A stretch of 64,000 nt of DNA from Kuschelorhynchus macadamiae (GCA_030620095.1 JAUTXW010003840.1:372001-436000), one strand, 5' to 3'; positions 45,651-57,080 are shown, counted from the stretch's first letter. The notes: a model not told the origin generated them from the letters alone. Translations and numbers: made by a program.

Positions 45651-45984
45651 ATGATGGAGCCCCTGCACACTACAGTTTACTTGTAAGAGATTTTTAAACC
45701 AAAACTTTCCAAACCAATGGATTGGTCGGGGAGGTCCGTTTAATTGGCCACCTAGATCGCCAGACCTTAATCCTTTGGATTATTGTCTTTGGGGATGGTT
45801 CAAATCACTGGTATATTCCACTAAAGTAAATACAAGAGAAGCATTATTGGATCGGATAACAAACGCAGCACAAACACTAAGAAATGCGCCCGAATGTATC
45901 CACAGAGCAACCCGAGCTATACACCATAGAGCTGACCTGTGCTTAGAAACAAATAGTGGAATTTTTGAAAATTATAAAACGTAA
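45648..45984 (+). pseudogene. DD41D transposase C-terminal half
   Basis: Starts in QHDGAPAHYSLLVRDF, shifts one frame, and continues QWIGRGGPFNWPPRSPDLNP, LDYCLWGWFKSLVY and a C-terminal helix to FENYKT-stop. Counting through the shift, 41 residues separate the second and third aspartates. The first aspartate and DNA-binding part are missing; the block begins right after a microsatellite. Confidence 0.87.
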
Positions 45985-46734
45985 CCTAGATTTTATTAAA
46001 AACAACTTAATAATAAAAATTAAATACCTTTTGTTTAGTTTATGTCTGAGGCACTGAATACACACCTCAAAAAAATGTGTTAGTCTTTCATTTCAAAGCT
46101 TTTGTGCTAAGATGCGTTTAAATTTGGACAAAATAACAAACTTTTTAAATTTTGCGATAAAAAATTACATGCGCCGAAACCGTTTTAAACCCAAATATCT
46201 CGAAAACGGTTGCTCGTATCCACTTTTAACAGGTATACCTTTTTCACGTAGAAATGGCAAGGGAATAATTTGTTTTGCTCAAAAATGTAATACAAGACTG
46301 TAACAAAAAGTTGTGATTGTTCGAAGAAGTAGAAAGACATGTAGGTGGCGCCCCCTACATGTAAGAGCAATACTAATATTAGATTCGAATTGGTCATGCC
46401 AAAAAACCCCCGTATATCAATTTTCACTCCATTATTTACATTATCATAGATTTTATTTAAAAAATAGGAAAATTAAATAAAAACTTTAACACCCTGTATC
46501 TCGAGAACTAAGGCCTTGCGTACACTTATTTATATAGACTTTTATATTAATTTTTTGGTCCTGAATATGTACCTGAGGTATTGACATTTCCTCATGAATC
46601 ACCCTGTATATTTTTGTAGTATGATATTTCTACTTTCGATATGAATTTGCAGAATTTAAGTCGGATCATCCACCTTAAAAAATTGAGCATTAAAAAAGTC
46701 AAATCGCAATTGTGCAAAAATTACTAATCAAGCG

Positions 46735-47075
46735 CCTGGTCTTGGTATGCATAAAGTACGTATCAATAACTATATTTGGCAAAGGACCTTCGCTACAACG
46801 TTTTTTCTCCTGTTTTAATGATCCAGTGAAATCGTATAACCATATCATATCGTTTTTAATTTTATTCTCTACGATTCATCTTTGCATCCTATCAAAATTG
46901 CTTTATTAGCTTTGATTTTATAAGCCAAAAAATAAATTGTTTATAACAAATATAGACAAATGATAATTGCGAGTTGAAAACATAATGGAATATTAATATA
47001 AACTATCTTGAGTGTGATGGCGCACTGGGTTGCAATTTTTATAACGAAAAAATCTCTATTTATTGGCCTATTGTT
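46735..47075 (+). repeat. Interspersed repeat, copy 3
   Basis: Same order of blocks as 40880-41345: GCATAAAGTACGTATCAATA, AAAGGACCTTCGCTACAAC, CTCTACGATTCATCTTTGCA, ATTTTATAAGCCAAAAA and GAGTGTGATGGCGCACTGGG, ending ATTGGCCTATTG. Its left part forms the right arm of the preceding DD41D structure. Confidence 0.68.
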
Positions 47076-47080
47076 CTAAG

Positions 47081-48121
47081 GAACATCTTAAATAAACAGC
47101 GGAACGTTCATAATTCAAAAAAAAAATATAAACGTTCTAAAAACCAGCAAATTTTGTTCAAACAGGTTACAATAAAATTTTCATAAACAATAAATTACTG
47201 TTATGCAACCATATCATTTTTTTACATATTACCTAAAGTTGGAAATATCTCAGTACTATTTGTACAGCAGCCAATTTTATATTGTGTATATATTTTAATT
47301 GAATATTTAGTTTCTTTAATTTTCAACACTTGTTTTGCAATTTTTACTTCACGAGTTATTAATTTATTATTTCTTTTCAATTACGATACTTTTTTAATTT
47401 GTTTTATTAAAAAATATCTAGGAATTACATAGGTTTTCTATTCTTTTTAAGTTTCGTTATTTTATAATGTTGACCTGTATGTATGAATGTACGAAATGAA
47501 GAAACCACAAAATATTTTATAAAAGAATTAACTGTACTCATCTGTTTGATTTAAATATTACCTTAATTTATGTGACAAAACTATTGGGAACCACAAACTC
47601 TTACGCACCTAGAAATGTTTAAAATTGAAAGCTAGTTTCCATGAAAACTTTAAAAAGATTTGGGCAATCTTTAGTTATTTGACAATAATTAATTATGAAT
47701 TTATTTTTCAACAAATCCCAAATAAATTAGTATCATTAGGTTAACCAAAAAAATCCTCTTTTTAAAAGAGTGTTACAACTTGAAACAAATAGTTACATAT
47801 GAAAATGTGGTTTTGCTAACTTTTTTATTAATTTTCATTTCATTTTTGTATCATATTAATTATTCACTTCGCTATTGTATTTTTCTGACATTCATCAAGT
47901 TCTTAGATTATTTTGTGTGTCTAGATTCAGAATTAAAAGTGGCTTTAAAAAAATCAAGTTGGCCTAGAAAATTTTAAAAATATCACATTCGTATCCAGAA
48001 TTGTCTCAGGAATCGGAAAATGTAAAAATATACAAGAGGTTCCATTTAAAATTTTAAACCTGTAGTGGAATGTAAAAAATATGCGGAAACTCTCTTCTTT
48101 ATATACCATTTAACTAACTAA

Positions 48122-48122
<1 letters not shown>
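47081..48122. other. No feature recognised
   Basis: Very AT-rich sequence without a notable frame, repeat partner or RNA gene. Confidence 0.5.

Positions 48123-48123
<1 letters not shown>

Positions 48124-48190
<67 letters not shown>
48124..48190. repeat. (TA)n microsatellite
   Basis: About 67 bp of uninterrupted TA repeats, directly abutting the left end of the DD41D element. A second TA tract (50893-50936) abuts its right end, so the element inserted into one tract. Confidence 0.95.
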
Positions 48191-48194
<4 letters not shown>

Positions 48195-50890
48195 GGTGCA
48201 ACCAAGATGGGGTGGACGATTGTGGGCAAACGGAGAGGAATTTGAAAAAACATTTTTGGGATATGATTGATAGTCAAGAATGCTGTATTTTAAAATTATA
48301 CCCATTATACAGGGTGATCTGAAAAGTTCGTGGTGAACCAAACTTGTGTTTTTTTAAATGGGACACCCGGTATATTATTATTTTAGTTGATGCTCCTATT
48401 CGTTACGATCATTTTGATATGAGGTTTGTTGGGTCTAAAATTTATACCAAGGGAATGGGACGAGGGGAAAGTGGAAAAAAGGGTTACACTCTGGCAATTT
48501 TTTGAAAACAATTGAAGCAGGTATGGAAAAACCAAATATTCTATAAAATGTATTGTATCTAGGATTACAATAATCGCTTGTAAGTCGTTCAAAATTATTC
48601 ACTGTTATACAGGGTGGTCAAGTTTTGGAAATTTACCTTGGATTGATTTTTTTTAAATGGAACACCCCATATATTTTACTGTCATATTAAAGATAACATC
48701 GCAGCTTTTTTATTTGATAAATTAACCGTTTTTTGTAAAAACCAAAATTTACTCATTCTAACAGAAACGGTATTATTTACGTTGCTTAAATTGACTACCT
48801 ATAATATAAGGAGGCCATGATATAATCATAAATGAAAAGAAAGATTGACATTCTTGTCAAAACCGCAAAGTGTCAGAGAATTGGCATCAATTACCATTGT
48901 TTTTTGACGATAAGCCGAGAAATTGTTAAGTAACAATGAGGTTGATTACTCCAGAGTTGATAAACATGACTTTTAGGGTCAAAAAAAACCCTTTACTAGA
49001 GAGTTTATGCGGTACGATATCCCGATATTGAAGCTTTTGCAAGCTTATTAGAGAGGTTTCAAGAAACAGGCAATGTTGTAAGAAACGTAAAGTAATTAAT
49101 AAACCAGTTACCAATGAAGATAATGCTTTGATAGTGTTATTAATAGTGCAAGAAAATCCACACACAAAGGGAAATTGAGAGAACTGATAAATATTAAACG
49201 GATTCTGAAACAACATAAATATCATGCCTATCACATTGAATTACACCAAGAACTGTATGATCGCGATTACGTCCAACGACAAGAGTTTTCAATTTGGTTT
49301 TTAAATACAATTTGGGATAATCCAGGTTTTGTAGATAGGGTGCTGTTTTCAGATGAAGCAACTTTTAAAAGCAACGGCTTGGTTAACAAACATAATATGC
49401 ACTATTATTCAACCGAAAATCCACATTGGATTCGTCAGATGGACCATCAAAATAAATGGTCAATTAATGTTTGGGGAGGTATAATTGGCTCTCATGTTAT
49501 AGGACCATATTTCTTTGAAGAGCATTTAACGGGAGAAGTCTATTTAAATTATTTGAGAAATGAGTTGCCCGTATTGCTCGAAGACTTACCTTTAATGTTA
49601 AGAAATTCCTTATGGTTTCAACATGATGGAGCACCCCCGCATTACCATAGGCATGTAAGACATTTTCTCAATAATTGGAAAGGGGAGCATTGGATTGGGA
49701 GAGGTGGACCAGTTAAGTGGCCTGCGAGGTCACCCGATTTAATGCCACTAGATTTCTTTTTATGGGGGCATGTTAAAGAAGAAGTTTATAAAGAAGTTCC
49801 AACCACAGTGGAAGATATGAAGTTGAGAATAATAAGCAGTTTTCGCAACATTTCAGACCTGACTTTGAGAAAAGTGAAACTTTCATTTATGGATAGACTC
49901 GAAATGTACCTTCAGCAAAACGATGGTTTAGTTGAACATCTTTTATAAGTTTTAATTACATTGTTTTTGTTGATTTATATTAAATTTATTTTTTTTTGTA
50001 AAAAAAAGATCTATTATTAATACTGTCAAAGCATTATCTTCATTGGTAACTGGTTTATTAATTACTTTTACTTACATTTTTTTGAAAGCAACATTTCCTG
50101 TTTCTTGAAATCTCTATGATAAACTTGCAAAAGCCTCTATCTTGTTTTTATTTCGGCATCGCATCATCAAAGAACAATATTTATTTATTTACTGATGACA
50201 ATATCCTGACACTTTGCTGTTTTGACAGGACTGTCAATCTTTTGTTCAATTTATGATGATATCATGGCCTCCTAATATTAAATTGTCAATTTTAACAACG
50301 TGAATTCAGAGTAATTCGTGTTAAAATGAAGAAATTTTGATTTCACAGCTAATTTACTGAAAAACTGTTGGTCAGAAAGGTATCAAATATGGTATTTTCT
50401 GAAAGCTAGTAATGTTATCTTTAACATGAAAGTAAAATATACAGGGTGTTTCATTTAAAAAAATTTAATCCAAGGTAAATTTGCAAAACTTGGCTACCCT
50501 GTATAACAGTGAATACATAACCACTTACAAGCGATTATTGTAGTCCTAGATACAATACATTTTATAGAATATTTAGTTTTTCCATACCTGCTTCAATTGT
50601 TTTCAAAAAATGGCCGGAGTATAACTCTTTTTTCCACTTTAACCTCGTCCCATTCCCTTGGTATAAATTTTAGACCCAACTAACCTTATATCAAAATGAT
50701 CGAATAGGAGAATAAACTAAAATAATAACATACCGGGTATCCCATTTAAAAAAACACAAGTTTGGTTCACCACGAACGTTTCAGACCACCCTGTATAATG
50801 GGTATAATTTTAAAACACAGCGTTCTTGACTATTTTCAAATTCCTCTCCGTTTGCCCACAATCGTCCACCCCATCTTGGTTGCACCACCC
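48191..50890 (+). mobile_element. DD41D element with about 950-bp inverted arms, in a TA tract
   Basis: Ends GGGTGGTGCAACCAAGATGG (48191) and CCATCTTGGTTGCACCACCC (50890) are perfect inverted repeats embedded in TA microsatellite. The arms stay recognisably inverted from 48191 to about 49139 and from about 50012 to 50890. Each arm contains two nested blocks bounded by ACAGGGTG and CACCC-GTA/CACCCCATA (near 48310-48374 and 48609-48673 on the left). The inner end of each arm overlaps the N-terminal coding region of the transposase. The central gene reads plus. Confidence 0.92.
49008..49948 (+). pseudogene. DD41D transposase, catalytic half open
   Basis: A 258-codon frame (49175-49948) runs from LRELINIKRILKQHKYHAYH through VLFSDEATFKSNG (first aspartate), WFQHDGAPPHYH (second) and WPARSPDLMPLDFFLWGHVK (third) to the C-terminus YLQQNDGLVEHLL. 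The spacing of the last two aspartates is 41. Upstream, YPDIEAFASLLERFQETGNV (about 49008-49080) is the end of the helix-turn-helix domain, separated by frame shifts near 49094 and 49170. The catalytic half is the best preserved of all copies here, but the gene as a whole is broken. Confidence 0.88.
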
Positions 50891-50892
50891 AG

Positions 50893-50936
<44 letters not shown>
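50893..50936. repeat. (TA)n microsatellite, right of DD41D element
   Basis: TA repeats with one TG and one TT interruption, continuing the tract split by the element insertion. Confidence 0.9.
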
Positions 50937-51318
50937 GAACTATCCAAAGCCCCGAGATCAGATAGTTCTCTGTAAAAGAAAATAACCAGTCTAACAAATC
51001 TGAGTTTAGCTTTTCATAGTGAAAAAGTTTCTGTTTCCTAAATGGTAGTCACCTTTTTATAAATAAAATATTTAGTGGTTTACAAAATGTCTGTTTATAA
51101 ATATACGCCCCCTACTTAATGCCTTTACTTTTAGATACAGAGAAAAATCTTTAAATGCAAAAGTTATAGGGTTTTGTCCTGCCAGGATTTGTTACCAAAA
51201 CAAACAAATGAACATCGCCAATCTGTCAACAGTACCAGATTGTGTGTTTTTGTTTTTAATAGAACACCCCATTTAATATTTTTATTGGAATCCTCGTACT
51301 ATCTCCATTTCAACAATA
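50937..51318. other. No feature recognised
   Basis: Unremarkable sequence between the microsatellite and a solo tip motif, TACAGGGTGTCACATCGAAA at 51321. Confidence 0.45.
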
Positions 51319-51556
51319 TATACAGGGTGTCACATCGAAAACGAAACAGAGGCATTTTGTTTTCGAAAGCGATATTAAATTATCATAAAATAACGTTCAT
51401 ACCTGCAGCCCCCAAAGCGAGGGCGGCACCGCCATCTTAAATGGAAGGGGGGTCGAGTGATACCTCTTTTTAAAGGTAGAATAGATTAAATAAAAATCGA
51501 AGAAACTGTCCATATTTCTCAAAGAGTAAATTATAATCTTACATTTTACAATAAAC

Positions 51557-51595
51557 ATGACACGTGTTTCGCCCTTTCGAGCATCATCAGACCAA
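51557..51595 (-). ncRNA. Hammerhead ribozyme motif
   Basis: The minus strand reads CTGATGA, an extra T, stem II GCTC/GGGC closed by a GAAA tetraloop, core GAAA and stem III ACAC/GTGT followed by C, which gives a GTC-type cleavage site before ATG. Stem I pairing is not evident. It differs in stem sequences from the motif at 23334-23376, so it belongs to another Penelope lineage or another retroelement. No coding sequence is attached. Confidence 0.65.
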
Positions 51596-51794
51596 CAAAC
51601 AAAAGAGAGAACCTTAGTAAATATTCACACATTCACAAATCCTAAAACAATAACTTACAAATAGAATAAAACACACTAAAGCTCAACAAAACAAACAACT
51701 ACTTATACATATTTTATTCACACTAAAATGAGGTTAAGTCTCACGTGAATAAACAAAATTAAATATTAAATAAGTATTAAAAAAGATTCATGTC

Positions 51795-51835
51795 TCTAGC
51801 TGGGATCGATCCCGAACCGCCTGAATGGGAGCCCT
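51795..51835 (-). repeat. tRNA T-arm-like sequence (possible SINE)
   Basis: The minus strand reads GGCGGTTCGGGATCGATCCC, similar to a tRNA T-arm with B box. I could not fold a cloverleaf around it, so a SINE remnant is more likely than a tRNA gene. Confidence 0.4.
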
Positions 51836-52026
51836 TACTTCGATACAAGAATAAATATTATTTTTGTATATTTTCTTACTCAACAACGCTAGAGATAACC
51901 GTTCTCGAGCAATTTGCAAGTTTATGCGTCGATGCAAGGAAAACAAATTTTTAATAATAATAAACCAAAGCGTATTTATTTCAAGACAACACAAAATTAA
52001 AGGTAAGTATTAATTATTCTAAACTA

Positions 52027-52085
52027 TAATAAATGCTCCACGTGATGACCTTTAGCTTGAAGGCATAATGTAATTCTTTTTTTTA
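52027..52085 (-). pseudogene. Duplicated transposase C-terminus in the left arm
   Basis: The minus strand encodes KKRITLCLQAKGHHVEHLL-stop, nearly identical to KKRITLRLQTKGHHVEHLL at the plus-strand C-terminus of the same element (55860-55917). This shows the left arm was copied from the right end including coding DNA. Confidence 0.8.
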
Positions 52086-52497
52086 GAGAACCTAGTGTAC
52101 TTTTTTGCTTAGGAAAGTGTAATTATTTATTCATAAAAAAGGTATACTTACTCAACAATGCTAGGTAACCGTTCTTAACAGTAATAAACGCAAGTGCCAT
52201 TTTTGACAAAATTATTATTGTCATATTAATAATTTGATTTAATTGAAAATAAGATTTCAATTTACCTTTTTTTTAAATGGTTTCGTTTAGTAATGAAGAA
52301 TATGCAGATATGCATTTAATCTACGGGGAAGTTCAGTGTAACGCTCGTGTAACGTAGATATGTTGAAAAATTTCCGAATAGAATCCATCCCACTCATACA
52401 ACCTTTATGGCACTTCACCAGAGGTTGAGGGAAACCGGATCGGTGTCTCCAAAAAAAAAAATAAAACCAGATAAACCAGAATTAAGTTGTCGAAGAT

Positions 52498-55275
52498 TGT
52501 TTGCTAGACAGTCTACCGATTAAAGGTAAAAAAATTCTGTGCGGGGACTTCAATATTGACTATGCTACTATTTGTGCCATCCAAAAATATCTAATTTCTA
52601 TATTCGACTCTTTCGGTCTTTCAATGCATGTATCCTCGCCAACTAGAATTTCAAAAAACTCTTCTTCTAGTATTTCATAATATTTGCTTTAACACCGATT
52701 GGAATTTTGAATCTGATAATGTCAACACAAACTTCAGAACTTTTTTAAATAAAACTTTAAGTGCTTTTAACAAGGCCTTCCCGCTTAAGAATATCAAACC
52801 TAAGCGGCATAAACCGTGGACCACGAAAGGAATACGAATTTCTGCTAAAAATATGCGCTCGCTCTCATATATAAAAAAATTCGCCGACTCCTTTCTTATT
52901 CTCGACTATATCTCTAACTATAGGAGGATCTACACTACTCTTATTAGGTCAGCAAAAAAATTACACTACCGAAAACGTCTAACAAACTCAAATAACGTTT
53001 CAAAAGAAACCTGGTCCATCATCAACAACCTCAGAAACAAATCAAACCCTGTGACTCAGATCTTGCCAGGGGCTAATGATCTAAATGATTATTTTATTAA
53101 TGTAAGCAAAAATGTTACCTCTAGTATCTCGCCAAGTTTGGACCCTCTTTCGTTTCTCCCTCCTTCAAAAAATTTAGCTGATAGCTTTTTCTTAAGTCCC
53201 ATTAGCAACACTGAACTATTGAAGGTAATAAATAATATCAAAAGTAAATCTTCGTGTAGCACTGATGGCCTATCAATTAGAATATTCCTGAACTTGCCAC
53301 TCCCAGTCATAGAGGCCCTTACAACATTAATAAATGAGTCCTTTATAAAAGGTGTATTCCCTGATTGCCTTAAAACAGCTATAATTATTCCACTTCATAA
53401 AGGCGGCGAAAAAACTAACTCTTGCAATTATCGCCCAATTGCACTACTACCAGTGCTATCAAAAATAATCGAAAGGCTACTGAAGAATCGTCTTATGCCA
53501 TTTCTACTGAAACATCAGATAATATCCCCGGAGCAGTTCGGATTTCTACCCAACAAGTGCACCTGCCATGTTCACGTTGCTTAGAGGCGTCTACTTATCT
53601 CTCAATAACCACCCAACTGCCTCAGTTTTTTGTGACTATGCGAAAGCCTTTGATTGTGTTAGTCATGAAATTCTGATAAACAAATTAAATTTTTATGGAA
53701 TTCGTGGTACTTCTTTAAATTGGTTCAAATCTTATCTTGGGAAAAGGCAACAACTTGTAAGGGCTAATGGTTCCGATTCTGATTGTAAGTTGATTACAAG
53801 TGGAGTTCCTCAAGGTTCAGTCTTGGGACCTATTCTTTTTTTGTTATACATTAATGATATCACGAACCTTAAAATTAATGGAAGAATTTCCCTTTTTGCT
53901 GACGACACAAGCATAACTTGGAGTGATTTTGATACAACGTCTTTACACTCTAATATCTCCAAAGACTTGGTTATAATTAAGGCTTGGTCCGATTCCAATA
54001 TGCTTTGTTTTAATGTCGATAAAACGGTGACGTTATCTTATAAGGGAACTTTACAACCACTTCAGGTACATAACAGCAATATTGAATACGTAGAGTCGGT
54101 TAAATTCCTGGGTTTAAATATAAATAACAACTTAAAATGGTCTAATCATATTGACACCTTAACTAAAAAACTTTCTACCGCCTGCTTCGCCATTCGATCA
54201 GTTTCAAAAGAACTAGACGTTCCTTCTGCCAGACTTACTTATTTCTCTTTATTTGAATCCCACCTGCGCTATGGCCTTCCCTTTTGGGGCTGCTGTACCA
54301 CCAAGCAATTTCGTAGTATTTTTATGCTTCAAAAGAGAGCCATTCGTTATTTGTTTGGTCTAAATAATAGAGCTCACTGCCAATACTATTTCAAAAAACA
54401 TGAAATATTAACACTTCCTGCATTATTTATTTTGGAAACGGTATGTTTGCTGAGAAAACATATAAACACCCTCCCAGAAAGGCCACAACATGTATACCCT
54501 ACCAGAAACTCTAGGCATGATATATATCTTCCCATTCCTTCCCCAGAATTAATAAAAAAATCAATTATTTACAACGCCATAAAACTTTACAACAATCTGC
54601 CAGTACATTTAAAACCTACCCCTATGCTTGCATAATTTCGAAAAAACACCAAAGCATACCTCATTGAGAGACCATTTTACAGCATTAATGATTTTTACAG
54701 CGAGTAAGTCTCTTTAAATTGTCACTAAATTCGCTTGTTTACTTAAATCTTTTGTGAGTCATGTCCTAACTCGTAGCATAGAATTTTGAAAATCATCATA
54801 TAGAGAAAAGAACTGTCGAACATTCACTTAAAACTTAATTATTTTTGTTAGGTATTGGATTAAAAACAAAATTTAATTCTTTTTTGTATACTACATTCTA
54901 CACTAGTTCATTATACCTTCTGTTTAACATCACAATTATTTGTATAACTATAATAACATAGAGTTTAAGGTCGCATAGTTGCAATTTTGATTTCAATGTC
55001 ATCGAAATTATTCACCTCGTACATGTGTGTTTGTTTACTTTTATAAGGTTATTAGGATTCATTAACTGTTTTGCGGCAATGTTATGTTATATTCTAACGT
55101 GTGTTTTACGATTTGGTAAATTGATAATTTACATTTTTAAAAAGCATTGACCTATCGAAATTCTTTTCGATTAATGTTTTGATATGTCTTATTTTAGGTA
55201 TATTTTGCTTTGTCCATAAAATTGTAAAATTTTTCTGCGGCAATAAAGCATACTTTTGTTTGTTTGTTTGTTTGT
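52498..55275 (+). mobile_element. Non-LTR retrotransposon, copy 2 (5' truncated)
   Basis: Nearly identical to the 3' part of the element at 11580-14975, beginning in the endonuclease domain (TTGCTAGACAG) and ending in (TTTG)n at 55256-55275. About 157 bp found in copy 1 (roughly 12200-12358) are missing at 52668. It is inserted in a DD41D transposase gene in the same orientation. 5' truncation is usual for target-primed reverse transcription. Confidence 0.92.
52628..54690 (+). pseudogene. LINE reverse transcriptase, copy 2
   Basis: Frame 52628-53584 covers RT fingers (NYRPIALLPVLSKIIERLL) and ends in KCTCHVHVA because five bases present in copy 1 are missing near 53562. The next frame, 53568-54635, covers the palm with YAKAFDCVSHEIL, GVPQGSVLGP and FADDTSITW, the catalytic aspartates being intact, then the thumb. 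A C-to-T change makes a stop after TPMLA near 54633. The lesions differ from those of copy 1, so both derive from an active parent rather than from each other. Confidence 0.92.
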
Positions 55276-55924
55276 CAGCGATGAATGCAGGAATTCGCAA
55301 ATCATCTGTAAGTAATATTATACATAAAGAGAACTTATGCCCGTTTCACTTTAGAAAGGTGCATCCTATGATGAAGGGTGATTTCCCTGCGAATGTAGTA
55401 TTTTGGATGAGAAATAAGAAAATTGAAGATCCAAATTTTTATTCACGTATTTTATTCTCCGATGTTGTGAAAGAAACCAAACTTTAGCATAGGTTTAGTG
55501 TTAATGTGTGGATTGGTATTGTAAACAATAACCTAATTCGACCTGTTGAGATCGACTAACAGGGGAAGAGTATTTATATTTTCTTCAGAATATTTTACCC
55601 ACATTACTAGAGGAAGTTCCTTTAAATTAGTCGAAATGTGCGTCAATGTCAGTGGATTGGTATAGAGGCGGACCAGTTAAATGGCCAGCTAGGTCGCCAG
55701 ACTTAAATCCTTGTAATTTTTGTATATGAAGTTTTCTCAAATGCCACGTGCACTCCGTTCCAACACAAACACGTGATCAGCTCTGGTTGAGAATTCAAAA
55801 CGCCTGCAATGAGTTCAGACAAATGCAGAATATTTATAGACGTATCAGACGTTCTCTAAAAAAAGAATTACATTACGCCTTCAAACTAAGGGTCATCACG
55901 TGGAGCATTTATTATAGTTTAGAA

Positions 55925-56690
55925 TAATTCATACCTACCTTTAATTTTGTATTATCTTGAAACTATTACACCTTAGTTTATTATTAAGTTGGTTTTCCTT
56001 GCATCAACGCATTAACTTGCAAATTGCTCAAGAACGGTTACTCCAGCGTTATTGAGTAAGTATAGCTTTTTTGTTTAGAAAAGGTACAAGAATAATATTT
56101 ATTCGTAAAAATACCCAGAAGTGCATCACCAAGAAAGTTAGAGCAAATTTTCATAAATAATAGTAGCGTACGTGGCGCCATCTAAGTGTCACATGAAATC
56201 TAATACTATATTATGGATTCCTCACCCAAAAAATACCCCGAATGCCCAACTTCCTGAGAAAAATGTATTATTTGCAATAGATATTTAATAAAAATAAAAT
56301 AAAATGTATATTTCAACACCCTTTATCTCTATAACGAAGCATTTCTGGACCTAGGTTAATATGAAAGTTAGTTTTCATGTTTTTTTATGTAGAATCACAC
56401 CTCTCATTTTGTAGGGGTTGTTCGTGGACACCTTGCATATTGTTGAGATAGGAAGAATACGAGAATTCCAATTAAAAAAAATTAGAAATTCCTTTAAAAA
56501 AAACAGAAGTTGGTATTTTGTAACAGATTTGCGATTTTTGTTTATTTATGCTACCAAAATAAAAATAAAAAAATGTTTCTATCTCTAAGAGTGAAAACTG
56601 TAATGGGGAGCGCAAAATATAAACAGACACCGTACATTTAAAAAAAATTATTCTAATACTTTATCGGACCTTCTCTTATACAGCACTAGC
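55925..56690. other. DD41D right arm, then a tip-bearing repeat
   Basis: To about 56110 the sequence is the right arm of the preceding element. At 56315-56440 it holds an ACACCCTTTATCTCTATAAC block and a GGACCTAGGTTAATATGAAA block that also occur at 46490-46570, evidence of a further solo arm. The rest is plain AT-rich DNA. Confidence 0.55.
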
Positions 56691-57080
56691 GGAAGGCGCC
56701 GACTATTTTGGCAAACTTTTGTACTTGGCAAGCAAACAAAAAAAAATATCCGAATGACGATTGATTAAATTTTGAGTTGCGGGGGGCCGTATTTAAAAAA
56801 ACAGAAACACGACAATGTAATGGGCCCCCACCCGACATTTTCCGCCTCTCTGCTACCAAAAATCCCTGGGCCAGGACCTGGAAGTGCGACAAAATGGCCG
56901 CCACCGGCAAAAAGCAGCAAGGCCGGACCTGTTTCTCTCAATCGAAACGTTGTCGTTTCGATCAGAAGACTTTCCCGGCATCACCAAAATTTTTTTGTAT
57001 CACGCATGATTTTTTTTATTATTTGGTTTGGATCTTGTTTTGTTTTTGTGGATACACCGATCTCGTCTCGTCGAGGCTTT
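56690..57080. other. GC-rich island of unknown nature
   Basis: Much richer in G+C than the rest of the window (for example GGCCGCCACCGGCAAAAAGC). It contains a perfect hairpin, ATCGAAACG/CGTTTCGAT around TTGT (about 56940-56962). Two plus-strand frames of about 110-120 codons overlap here, but neither shows a domain that I recognise. Confidence 0.5.

Larger units (their letters stand above)
44275..46940 (+). mobile_element. DD41D element or nested pair with long arms
   Basis: The left region 44275-44700 is an inverted copy of about 46610-46940: the block TAGAAATATCATACTACAAA (44668) faces TTTGTAGTATGATATTTCTA (46613), and ATAAAGTACGTATCAATAAC (46752) faces its diverged partner near 44525. 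Between them lies a plus-strand transposase C-terminal half. The arms belong to the interspersed repeat family also at 40880-41345. Solo tip motifs (CACCCTGTA) occur at 46493 and 46602. Exact ends not fixed. Confidence 0.62.
52277..55917 (+). pseudogene. DD41D transposase interrupted by a LINE
   Basis: N-terminal part 52277-52497: MVSFSNEEYADMHLIYGEVQ, then after a shift RYVEKFPNRIHPTHTTFMAL and LHQRLRETGSVS, a complete helix-turn-helix of the DUF4817 type. After the LINE the gene resumes at about 55276 with NAGIRKSSVSNIIHKENLCP, FYSRILFSD (first aspartate) and later WPARSPDL. The second-aspartate block is lost and the C-terminus GHHVEHLL ends at 55917. Order and spacing show one gene split by insertion. 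Confidence 0.83.
51868..56110 (+). mobile_element. DD41D element split by a LINE, with extra inverted end
   Basis: A right end at about 55850-56110 (TTATTGAGTAAGTATAG block near 56060) has two left counterparts: one at about 52133-52180 (TATACTTACTCAACAATGCT) and a longer inverted copy at 51868-52095 that includes the transposase C-terminus. The transposase itself is plus-strand and is interrupted by the LINE at 52498-55275. Either the left side duplicated the right end, or a second truncated element lies tail to tail. Confidence 0.7.

Noticed and set aside
48114..48341. Minus-strand frame ending in a long YIYIYI run
   Set aside because: It is a translation of the TA microsatellite and element arm; not a protein.
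51795..51835. tRNA gene
   Set aside because: T-arm-like string without a cloverleaf partner; SINE remnant more likely.
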